A DNA stretch of 5,378 bases from Desulfobacteraceae bacterium (lineage in GTDB: Bacteria; Desulfobacterota; Desulfobacteria; Desulfobacterales; Desulfosalsimonadaceae), in contig SLPT01000012.1 in assembly GCA_007131845.1 (NCBI GenBank), positions 1 to 5,378 on the forward strand. The letters run 5' to 3'. Below are positions 1-5,378 of this stretch, one piece after another. Position 1 is the first letter of the stretch. Every line of letters begins with the position of its first letter. The notes beneath the pieces are model-generated. The model ran no database searches and was not told the origin of the DNA. It saw nothing but the letters and a program-made list of their open reading frames with translations. Both the position numbers and the translations under genes were made by a program.

Positions 1-112
1 CTCAAACATCCCCCATATTACCAACGCCGGCCGGAAAGGCGGCTCCAACGTGGCCGCGGCCGTGATCAACAGCCTGGTCATCCAGGCCACAGAAAACCGA
101 CAAGGAAAATGA
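1..112 (+). CDS. cbiC: Cobalt-precorrin-8 methylmutase CbiC, 3' end only
   Basis: Only the C-terminal 36 codons are present (reading frame from base 2, stop TGA at 110-112); the gene begins upstream of the window. The tail contains ITNAGRKGGSNVAAAVINSL, which matches the glycine-rich C-terminal signature of the CbiC/CobH family (a GR[KR]GGS core followed by an alanine-rich helix). CbiC is a cytoplasmic enzyme that moves the C11 methyl group to C12 of cobalt-precorrin-8, giving cobyrinate. The stop codon lies 1 nt before the ATG of cbiL, so the two are almost certainly co-transcribed and probably translationally coupled. The family call rests on this short conserved tail plus the surrounding cobalamin genes. 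Catalytic residues lie outside the window and cannot be checked. Confidence 0.85.
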   Translation, partial: SNIPHITNAGRKGGSNVAAAVINSLVIQATENRQGK

Positions 113-113
113 C

Positions 114-833
114 ATGGACAAATCTATCGGTACACTTTACGGTATCGGCGTAGGCCCCGGCGACCCGGACCATATCACGCTCAAGGCGGTAAAGGCACTT
201 TCGAAGGTGGACGTGATCTACACGGCTTCCTCCACCAAAAACAACCACAGTCTGGCGGTGCAGATCGCGGCCCCCCATATCCCGGAAAGCACGCCCGTGC
301 ACCGGATCGCCTTTCCCATGTGCAACGACAGGGACGTGCTGGAAGCCGCATGGGAGGAAAACGCCCGCATTGTCGCAGATTCCCTGAAAGAAGGAAAAGA
401 CGCGGCGTTTATTACTCTCGGGGACTGCCTCACCTATTCCACCTACGGATATCTCTCCCGCCAGGTGAAAAAGTTCCTTCCCGGAGCGAAACTCGTTGCC
501 GTTCCGGGCATTACCGCCTACCAGGCGGCCGCAGCCCGGGTCAACCGGCAGCTTGTGGAAGGTGAAGAGTCCCTTGTGATCCTTTCCGGGGTGGAAGGCG
601 GTGACCGGTTCCGGGAGATTGCGAAAAGCACCGAAAATGCGGTATTCATGAAAGCCTACAAAAATGTGGCCGATATTCGCAAAGCCCTGGAAGAAAACGA
701 CTGGAGCCGCAATGCCGTGGGCGTGAAGAGCTGCGGGCTGCCCGAGGAAAAGCTGATCGAAAACCTCTCGGATTTTGAGCATACGCCGCCGGACTACTGG
801 ACACTGATTTTATCCGGGAAAAGAAAAGAATAA
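114..833 (+). CDS. cbiL: Cobalt-precorrin-2 C20-methyltransferase CbiL
   Basis: SAM-dependent enzyme of the tetrapyrrole (corrin/porphyrin) methylase family that methylates C20 of cobalt-precorrin-2, the first corrin-specific methylation. The 239-residue length is typical for CbiL/CobI. The N-terminal glycine-rich loop GVGPGDP is at residues 12-18 within GTLYGIGVGPGDP, which is characteristic of the C20 subfamily. The second family motif is at about 101-112 as TLGDCLTYSTYG, with the YST typical of C20 enzymes. The third is VPGITAYQAAAA at 130-141, followed by VFMKAY at 177-182. The GDP usually found in the second motif is GDC here. The ATG at 114 is preceded by AAGGA at 102-106 with 7 nt spacing, and the conserved N-terminus begins at once, so the start is secure. 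It lies 1 nt after cbiC and 9 nt before the membrane protein gene. CobI of the aerobic pathway is a close homologue, but the neighbouring cbiD and cbiG favour the cobalt-containing substrate. Confidence 0.95.
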   Translation: MDKSIGTLYGIGVGPGDPDHITLKAVKALSKVDVIYTASSTKNNHSLAVQIAAPHIPESTPVHRIAFPMCNDRDVLEAAWEENARIVADSLKEGKDAAFITLGDCLTYSTYGYLSRQVKKFLPGAKLVAVPGITAYQAAAARVNRQLVEGEESLVILSGVEGGDRFREIAKSTENAVFMKAYKNVADIRKALEENDWSRNAVGVKSCGLPEEKLIENLSDFEHTPPDYWTLILSGKRKE

Positions 834-842
834 ACGATTTCG

Positions 843-1898
843 ATGCAAAAACAGAAACCGAAATACAAACGCCTTGCCGTATCAATAGCGGTATCCATGC
901 TCATGGCGGCCGCAGGCACGCTGTTTATCGACGCCATGGACATGGAAACGGTGACGGACCGGATCGTTTTGCCGCTTGCCCGCCTGTGCGTCTTTATCGG
1001 CCTGGGCCTGGCAGCCGCCCAGGTGCTGGAGGCAAAAGGCTGGACCCGGCGGCTGGGATTTTTGGCCCGGCCCATGTTCTCTTATGCCAATCTGGGAGAT
1101 CGGTGCAGCGCAACCTTTTCCGCGGCTTTTTTTTCAGGGGTTTCCGCCAACGCCATGCTGGTCGATTATCACCGGGAAGGAAAGATCACAAAGCAGCAGA
1201 TGTTTCTGACCAATTTCATCAACCAGTTCCCGGCCTTTTTCCTGCATCTGCCCACTACGTTCTTCGTGGTGGTCTCCATCACGAAAACCGCCGGGCTTAT
1301 CTACTTCGGTCTCACCTTTGCCGCGGTGGCCCTGCGGACGATCCTCTTCGTGATCTACGGACGGTTTTTCGTGCGCAGGCAGCCCGAAGGCGAAAAGGCG
1401 TCTCCGGACAGCCGGCAGGAAAACGGGCGGCAGCAGCAGAAGACCAACAATGTCCTGGATGCGCTGAAAGCGAGGCTTCCGAACCGGTATGCGGGGATCT
1501 TGTTCTACGTGGTTCCCATATACGTTGGGATCAGCCTGTTGACGGCCATGGGGGCGTTCGATTATCTGCGCGATGCCATGGCCGGTCGGCTGGCTGTGGA
1601 ATTCGTGCCGGTGGAGGCGCTTTCGGTGGTCATCCTCAGCTTTGTGGCGGAATTCACATCCGGATTTGCCGCGGCCGGCGCCCTGCTCGACCAGGGGGTC
1701 ATCACCGTGAAGGAAACCGTCCTGGCGCTGATAGCAGGAAACATCCTGGCTTTTCCCGTGCGCGCCCTCCGGCACCAGATTCCCCGGTATATGGGTATTT
1801 TTTCACCCAAAACAGGCTTGCAGCTGCTGTTGCTCGGCCAGTTGTTCCGGGTGGTTAGCCTTATCATCGTTGCGGTGATCTATTATGCAGTGGCTTGA
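843..1898 (+). CDS. Gate-domain (nucleoside-recognition-like) polytopic membrane protein, candidate transporter in the cobalamin operon
   Basis: A 351-residue inner-membrane protein. Hydrophobic segments that look membrane-spanning are near residues 11-30, 41-63, 124-148, 151-175, 217-236, 257-283, 291-307 and 327-349. A hydrophilic loop rich in Q, K, R and E lies at about 177-212. Two copies of a Gate-like motif are visible: SG at 98-99 with A102, L106, D108, then GKIT (113-116) and FP (129-130); and SG at 273-274 with A277, L281, D283, then GVIT (285-288) and FP (304-305). Paired Gate modules are known in concentrative nucleoside transporters, SpmA/SpmB and the FeoB membrane domain, so transport is the likely role, but the substrate cannot be read from the sequence. 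Its place between cbiL and cbiD suggests cobalt, a corrin precursor or another cobalamin-linked solute; this is inference. The ATG at 843 has no strong ribosome binding site (only A/G-rich sequence at about 819-832), so translation may depend on cbiL, which ends 9 nt upstream. A run of eight T lies at 1127-1134. Confidence 0.8.
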   Translation: MQKQKPKYKRLAVSIAVSMLMAAAGTLFIDAMDMETVTDRIVLPLARLCVFIGLGLAAAQVLEAKGWTRRLGFLARPMFSYANLGDRCSATFSAAFFSGVSANAMLVDYHREGKITKQQMFLTNFINQFPAFFLHLPTTFFVVVSITKTAGLIYFGLTFAAVALRTILFVIYGRFFVRRQPEGEKASPDSRQENGRQQQKTNNVLDALKARLPNRYAGILFYVVPIYVGISLLTAMGAFDYLRDAMAGRLAVEFVPVEALSVVILSFVAEFTSGFAAAGALLDQGVITVKETVLALIAGNILAFPVRALRHQIPRYMGIFSPKTGLQLLLLGQLFRVVSLIIVAVIYYAVA

Positions 1899-1913
1899 AA
1901 AAAGTATTTTAAA

Positions 1914-3035
1914 ATGACCCGTCAAGATAAAAAAAAACAACTCCGCTCCGGGTTTACCACGGGCGCGGCCGCGGCCGCGGCTGCGCGGGCGGCCGTTTTG
2001 CTGCTGTCAGGCGGCAGCGCGCCGGCAAGCGTGCCGATCCGACTCTTGACCGATCGATGGATCACGATAACGGTTCACGATGCAAGGAGCGGGATCGGTG
2101 AAAACGGGATGCGATACGCCGCGTGCACGGTCATAAAAGACGCGGGCGATGACCCGGACGTCACCAACCGCGCGGAAATCGGAGCCAAGGTGCAGTTTGC
2201 GGGAAAGCCCGGCGAAATCATGATTTGCGGCGGGAAGGGCGTTGGAACGATCACGCGGCCCGGGCTGGAGCTTTCCCCCGGCGAGCCGGCCATAAACCCC
2301 GGACCCCGGATAATGATCCGGGAGGCCGTGGACCTTGCGCGGAACGAGGCTGAAATCCGAACCGGTGTACGCGTTGCCGTATTCGTACCGAACGGGGAGG
2401 CGATTGCCCGCCGAACCCTGAACGCCCGGCTGGGAATCGAGGGCGGCATATCGATCCTTGGAACCACAGGCGTGGTAACGCCCATGTCCCACGAGGCATA
2501 CATTGCAACCATCGAATCGGGCCTTTCCGTTGCCAGGGCCTGCGGCTCCGATATCGCGGTGCTGACAACCGGCCGAAGAAGCGAGCGGCACGCCCGGAAG
2601 CTGATTCCCGGACTGCCGGAAACCGCCTTCGTCCAGATGGGGGATTTTTTCGGCCGCTCCATGGAAATCGCCGGGGAAAAAGCATTTGCTAACGTCGTGC
2701 TGGCGGTCTTTTTCGGCAAGGCAGTCAAAATGGCCTGCGGGCACCGGCACACCCATGCGGCAACCGCACGACTCTCCCTGGAGCACCTGGGAAAACTGGC
2801 ACAAGCAGCCTGCGGCGATGCTTCGTTGGTCCGCTGGATTCCAACGGCCAACACGGCCCGGGAGGCCTTTTTCCGGATCCGGGATGAATGTCCGCAACTT
2901 CTTGACGATGTGGCAAATCAGGTGGCTGTAAACGCCCGGGGATTTTCGAAAGACCGTCTTGCGGTGCGGGTCGCTCTGCTGGATTTCGATGGATATACCG
3001 TATCGGATGTTCGTTTGCCGGCCGGGGGGAGATAG
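1914..3035 (+). CDS. cbiD: Cobalt-precorrin-5B (C1)-methyltransferase CbiD
   Basis: SAM-dependent enzyme that methylates C1 of cobalt-precorrin-5B. It is specific to the anaerobic cobalamin pathway and unrelated in fold to the CbiL/E/F methylases. The 373-residue length is normal for the family. Visible family motifs are LRSGFTTG at 10-17 followed by an alanine-rich helix, KDAGDDPDVTN at 75-85, GKGVGTITRPGL at 107-118, FVPNGE at 157-162, ILGTTGVVTPMS at 181-192, GDFFG at 243-247 and GKAVKMACGHRHTH at 268-281. The usual [TS]-C after TTG is replaced by alanines, encoded by a GCGGCC tandem tract at 1965-1980. The ATG at 1914 is 15 nt after the membrane protein gene and is the natural start, because the conserved LRSGFTTG motif follows within ten residues. 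No good ribosome binding site precedes it. Codons 6-8 form a run of nine A (1929-1937). A hairpin-containing gap separates it from the cbiETF fusion. Confidence 0.97.
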   Translation: MTRQDKKKQLRSGFTTGAAAAAAARAAVLLLSGGSAPASVPIRLLTDRWITITVHDARSGIGENGMRYAACTVIKDAGDDPDVTNRAEIGAKVQFAGKPGEIMICGGKGVGTITRPGLELSPGEPAINPGPRIMIREAVDLARNEAEIRTGVRVAVFVPNGEAIARRTLNARLGIEGGISILGTTGVVTPMSHEAYIATIESGLSVARACGSDIAVLTTGRRSERHARKLIPGLPETAFVQMGDFFGRSMEIAGEKAFANVVLAVFFGKAVKMACGHRHTHAATARLSLEHLGKLAQAACGDASLVRWIPTANTAREAFFRIRDECPQLLDDVANQVAVNARGFSKDRLAVRVALLDFDGYTVSDVRLPAGGR

Positions 3036-3061
3036 AGAAAAATTCATAGTGTTTTTTCGGG

Positions 3062-3136
3062 ATCGCTATCGCTATCGGGATCGGGATCGATATTTTCTTT
3101 TTTAAATTCGATAGCGATCCCGATAGCGATAGCGAT
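3062..3136. repeat. Long imperfect hairpin built from hexamer units (REP-like intergenic element)
   Basis: Arms at 3062-3083 and 3115-3136 are perfect reverse complements over 22 nt. The stem resumes at 3086-3090 with 3108-3112 (5 bp) after two mismatched positions (GG at 3084-3085 opposite AG at 3113-3114). The loop, 3091-3107, is A/T-rich with a run of six T. Both arms are made of hexamers of the form [GT]ATCG[CGA], for example GATCGC, TATCGC, TATCGG, GATCGG, so the stem is also a degenerate 6-nt tandem repeat. No T-run follows either arm; the right arm is followed by TAA and seven G. A classical intrinsic terminator is therefore not supported on either strand. More likely roles are a dispersed palindromic (REP/MITE-like) element or an mRNA-stability or processing hairpin between cbiD and cbiETF. 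I have an impression of similar GATAGCGAT-type intergenic repeats in Desulfobacterales genomes, which I could not verify here. Confidence 0.85.
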
Positions 3137-3156
3137 TAAGGGGGGGCAAAATACTC

Positions 3157-3195
3157 ATGCAAGCCGATTCAATACACGATTGGAAACGAAAATGA
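3157..3195 (+). other. Possible 12-codon leader ORF overlapping the cbiETF start
   Basis: An ATG at 3157 opens a short frame encoding MQADSIHDWKRK and stops at TGA 3193-3195. The stop overlaps the ATG of the cbiETF gene (3192-3194) in an ATGA arrangement. A run of seven G at 3140-3146 lies 10 nt upstream and could pair weakly with the ribosome, although it is not a good Shine-Dalgarno sequence. The layout would allow translational coupling into the fusion gene after the untranslated hairpin gap. It may also be a chance frame: it is very short and the peptide resembles nothing I recognise. Confidence 0.25.
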
Positions 3196-5210
3196 AAACC
3201 GTTCATGTTATCGGCGTGGGACTGGGATATTCCGATCTCACGCAGAAACACCATGAAATCATTGCCCGGGCCGATGTCCTGGCCGGGGGAAAAAGACACC
3301 TTGCATGGTTTCGGGAACACCCGGCCCGGAAACGGGTAATCACCGCACCGATAGAAGCGGTAATCGCCGATATCCAAACCTGGATGACGGATCAAGAGGT
3401 GGTCGTTCTTGCCAGTGGGGACCCGTTGTTTTACGGCATCGGGGAAACCCTGGCCGACCGTCTCGGGCCGGAACGGGTGCGGATTCATCCCAATGTTTCG
3501 GTCATGGCCGAAGCCTTTGCCCGGATCGGGCGGACATGGAAGGATGCCGCCGTGGTGAGCCTCCACGGCAGGCAGCAAAACACCGAAAAACTCCTGTCGG
3601 CCATCGACCGGGGAGTACCGGTTTTCGTTTTCACGGATCCGGCCAATACGCCGGAGACCATCGCCCGGATCGTTTTGGACCGCCACCCCTCGGGTATACG
3701 GATCTGCGTGGCGGAGCGCCTGGGCGAACCCGAAGAGCGGATCCGATGGCTCGAGCGGGAAGGGGACGCGGCAGGCTGCATGGAACCCAACGCCGTGATC
3801 CTGCTGCCGGAAGCAGGCAGGGAAAATGGTACTGTACCGCCGGGCAACCCGGACGAAACCTTTGTTCATGACAAGGGGATGATCACCAAACAGGACGTGC
3901 GGGCCGTATCCCTTTCCCGGCTCGGGCTGACTGCCGGCAGCGTGCTGTGGGACCTTGGCGCAGGCAGCGGATCCGTGGGGATCGAGGCGGCGGCCCTACT
4001 GACAAACGGCCAGGTGGCTGCGGTGGAAAAGCATCCGGAGCGGGTGGCGGCTATCCGGGAAAACATCCGGCGCTTCGGAGCCGACAACGTGACCGTTCAT
4101 CACCTGCACCTTCCGGAAGGGATGGATACGCTCCCCGATCCGGATCGCATTTTCGCGGGCGGCGGGGGAAAGGATCTTCCGGACATCCTCGGCAAAGCGG
4201 CCAGGCGCCTCAAACCCGGCGGCCGCATTGTCGTCAACGCCGTGGTGATGGAAACCCTGGCTGCCGCCCGGGCCGCACTGGAACAATCGGGCCTGTCCTG
4301 CGAGGTGCTCAACGTCCAGGTGAGCAAAGGAAAACCCATGCCCGCAGGCATCCGCTTTTGCGCGGAAAATCCCGTGTTCGTGCTGCACGCGAAAAAACCC
4401 GCCGAATGCCGGGATGCGGATCGATCCGGGGAAAGAGGCGAAAACCCGCCGGTTCGCTTCGTGGGCGCCGGTCCCGGGGATCCGGCGCTTATCACCGTGA
4501 AGGGACAAAAGGCCCTCCGGGAAGCGGATCTTGTCGTATATGCGGGATCTTTGGTTCCGGAAGCCGTTCTGGCCTGGGCCAACCCGGCAGCCGAATGCAA
4601 AAGCAGCGCCGGGCTGCACCTGGAGGCAATCACGGACCTGATGGCCGCAGCTTTCCATGAGGGAAAGCGCGTAGTCCGGCTCCACTCCGGCGATCCGTCG
4701 CTCTACGGAGCCATCGCCGAACAGATGAACCGACTGGAGGAAAAAAAAGTTTCCTTTTCCGTCATCCCCGGGGTAACGTCCGCGTTCGCCGCGGCCGGGG
4801 CGCTTTTGCTTGAATACACCGTGCCGGAAAAAACCCAGACGCTCATCCTCACGCGCGCGGCCGGACGGACGCCGGTTCCGGAATCCGAAGACCTGAAAAG
4901 CCTGGCAGCCCATGGCGCTGCCATGGCTATCTACCTGTCCGCCGGGCTGGCGGATCAGGTGGAAAAGGATTTGTGCCACGGGTATGGCCCGAATGCCCCG
5001 GTTGCGGTCGTTCACCGGGCATCCCGGCCGGATCAGCTTATTTTCCGGACCACAGCCGGAAATCTTGCAAAGACCCTTTCGGAAAACGATATCCGCTCCA
5101 CCGCGCTGATCATTGCAGGGCCTGCCCTCACAGAAAACCGCGGGCTTGAAAACGCATCGAAGCTATACGACCGATCGTTTTCCCACGGATGCAGAAAGGC
5201 CGACCAATGA
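3192..5210 (+). CDS. cbiETF: Trifunctional fusion CbiE-CbiT-CbiF: cobalt-precorrin-7 (C5)-, cobalt-precorrin-6B (C15)- and cobalt-precorrin-4 (C11)-methyltransferase
   Basis: A 672-residue cytoplasmic protein joining three SAM-dependent enzymes (numbering from ATG 3192). CbiE, about 1-206: GVGLG at 8-12, SGDPLFYGIG at 75-84 and SLHGR at 123-127; it methylates C5. CbiT, about 229-402, Rossmann-type: GMITKQDVRA at 229-238, SAM loop WDLGAGSGSVGIEAA at 253-267, VEKHP at 278-282, FAGGGG at 321-326 and VVNAV at 347-351; it methylates C15 and decarboxylates the C12 acetate. CbiF, about 421-650: FVGAGPGDPALITVKG at 423-438, YAGSLV at 450-455, HSGDPSLYG at 498-506, VIPGVTSAFAAAGAL at 524-538, LTRAAGRTPVPE at 553-564 and IIAGPAL at 640-646; it methylates C11. 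CbiE-CbiT alone corresponds to CobL; CbiF corresponds to CobM. A polar linker of about 18 residues joins CbiT to CbiF. No in-frame ATG, GTG or TTG lies between V397 and V424, so a separate CbiF start is unlikely. ATG 3192 is preferred over TTG 3180 because TGGA at 3181-3184 lies 7 nt upstream and the CbiE fold starts immediately after. The stop overlaps cbiG by 4 nt. Confidence 0.95.
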   Translation: MKTVHVIGVGLGYSDLTQKHHEIIARADVLAGGKRHLAWFREHPARKRVITAPIEAVIADIQTWMTDQEVVVLASGDPLFYGIGETLADRLGPERVRIHPNVSVMAEAFARIGRTWKDAAVVSLHGRQQNTEKLLSAIDRGVPVFVFTDPANTPETIARIVLDRHPSGIRICVAERLGEPEERIRWLEREGDAAGCMEPNAVILLPEAGRENGTVPPGNPDETFVHDKGMITKQDVRAVSLSRLGLTAGSVLWDLGAGSGSVGIEAAALLTNGQVAAVEKHPERVAAIRENIRRFGADNVTVHHLHLPEGMDTLPDPDRIFAGGGGKDLPDILGKAARRLKPGGRIVVNAVVMETLAAARAALEQSGLSCEVLNVQVSKGKPMPAGIRFCAENPVFVLHAKKPAECRDADRSGERGENPPVRFVGAGPGDPALITVKGQKALREADLVVYAGSLVPEAVLAWANPAAECKSSAGLHLEAITDLMAAAFHEGKRVVRLHSGDPSLYGAIAEQMNRLEEKKVSFSVIPGVTSAFAAAGALLLEYTVPEKTQTLILTRAAGRTPVPESEDLKSLAAHGAAMAIYLSAGLADQVEKDLCHGYGPNAPVAVVHRASRPDQLIFRTTAGNLAKTLSENDIRSTALIIAGPALTENRGLENASKLYDRSFSHGCRKADQ

Positions 5211-5378
5211 AAGACGCAAAGTCCTCGATTGCCATCTGGGCGCTCACGCCGAACGGGGCCCGTCTTGCGCAAACCATTGCGCACCGGTTTCGCGGGGCAT
5301 CCGTTTTCACCGGACGGGCCGTAAGCAACGCGCCGGCAAGGGCGATTTCGTTTTCGTCCCTTGCAGATGCCGTAGCAG
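5207..5378 (+). CDS. cbiG: Cobalt-precorrin-5A hydrolase CbiG, 5' end only
   Basis: The first 57 codons are present and the frame stays open to the window edge. The N-terminus reads MKDAKSSIAIWALTPNGARL, matching the CbiG N-terminal pattern (IA[IV]..LT.NG..LA) that opens its first domain. CbiG hydrolyses the ring-A lactone of cobalt-precorrin-5A and releases acetaldehyde; it is specific to the anaerobic pathway. The ATG at 5207 overlaps the TGA of the fusion gene (ATGA). AAAGG at 5195-5199 lies 7 nt upstream, so the start is well supported and translation is probably coupled. The substrate of CbiG is the product of CbiF, the last domain encoded just upstream. The C-terminal domain and the true length, including any further fusion, lie outside the window. 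Confidence 0.88.
   Translation, partial: MKDAKSSIAIWALTPNGARLAQTIAHRFRGASVFTGRAVSNAPARAISFSSLADAVA

Noticed and set aside
986..1858. Plus-strand 290-codon frame overlapping the membrane protein gene
   Set aside because: Composition is rich in R, G, H and P with no hydrophobic segments or motifs, typical of a shifted frame in GC-rich DNA. The 843-1898 frame has coherent membrane topology.
2305..2322. 7-bp perfect inverted repeat with a 4-nt loop inside cbiD
   Set aside because: It is short, lies in the middle of a conserved coding region, has no T-run, and is expected by chance in GC-rich sequence.
2007..3047. Long minus-strand open frame (346 codons) opposite cbiD
   Set aside because: It lies wholly across a well-supported cbiD, shows no recognisable family and is the expected antisense shadow of a GC-rich gene. 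The same applies to the other long minus-strand frames at 78-782, 1134-1775, 3102-3869 and 3996-5015.
3062..3160. Hairpin as a rho-independent terminator after cbiD
   Set aside because: No U-run follows the stem on either strand; the stem is followed by TAAGGGGGGG on the plus strand. The T-rich stretch is in the loop.
3036..3191. Promoter or cobalamin riboswitch in the cbiD-cbiETF gap
   Set aside because: No convincing -35/-10 pair was found. The gap is short and mostly hairpin, and no B12-box-like sequence was recognised.
3180..3191. TTG at 3180 as the start of the fusion gene
   Set aside because: It has no upstream ribosome binding site. ATG 3192 has TGGA at suitable spacing and gives an N-terminus that leads straight into the CbiE fold.
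4911..4928. CCATGGC...GCCATGG inverted repeat within the CbiF domain
   Set aside because: A short coding palindrome over ordinary alanine/methionine codons, with no sign of function.

Overview
The window is a tightly packed, single-strand (+) segment of an anaerobic (early cobalt insertion) cobalamin biosynthesis operon. CbiD and CbiG are the diagnostic enzymes of that route, and both are present. High GC content, GC-rich third positions, the gene order and the style of the proteins suggest an anaerobic bacterium, most likely a Desulfobacterota sulfate reducer of the Desulfobacterales type. That placement is an inference from general resemblance, not from a search.

Layout: (1) bases 1-112 hold the last 36 codons of cbiC (cobalt-precorrin-8 methylmutase). 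(2) cbiL (C20 methyltransferase) starts 1 nt later. (3) A 351-residue polytopic membrane protein with two Gate (nucleoside-recognition-like) repeats follows after 9 nt. It is the one gene here without an established role in corrin synthesis and is a candidate transporter. (4) cbiD (C1 methyltransferase) follows after 15 nt. (5) A gap of about 156 nt holds a long imperfect hairpin built from six-base units, then a possible 12-codon leader ORF. (6) A 672-residue gene fuses three enzymes in the order CbiE-CbiT-CbiF. (7) The first 57 codons of cbiG (cobalt-precorrin-5A hydrolase) overlap the end of the fusion by 4 nt and run off the window.

In pathway order CbiL adds the C20 methyl, CbiH (not in the window) the C17 methyl with ring contraction, CbiF the C11 methyl, CbiG opens the lactone, CbiD methylates C1, CbiJ (not in the window) reduces, CbiE and CbiT methylate C5 and C15 with decarboxylation, and CbiC moves the C11 methyl to C12, giving cobyrinate. 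All steps except CbiH and CbiJ are therefore represented at least in part. Spacing of -4 to +15 nt at every other junction argues for one transcript. The hairpin gap is the only place where expression could plausibly be divided or processed.

No cobalamin riboswitch, tRNA, rRNA, CRISPR array, insertion sequence or clear promoter was seen. The points most worth following are the three-enzyme fusion, the Gate-type membrane protein embedded in the operon, and the hexamer-built hairpin.
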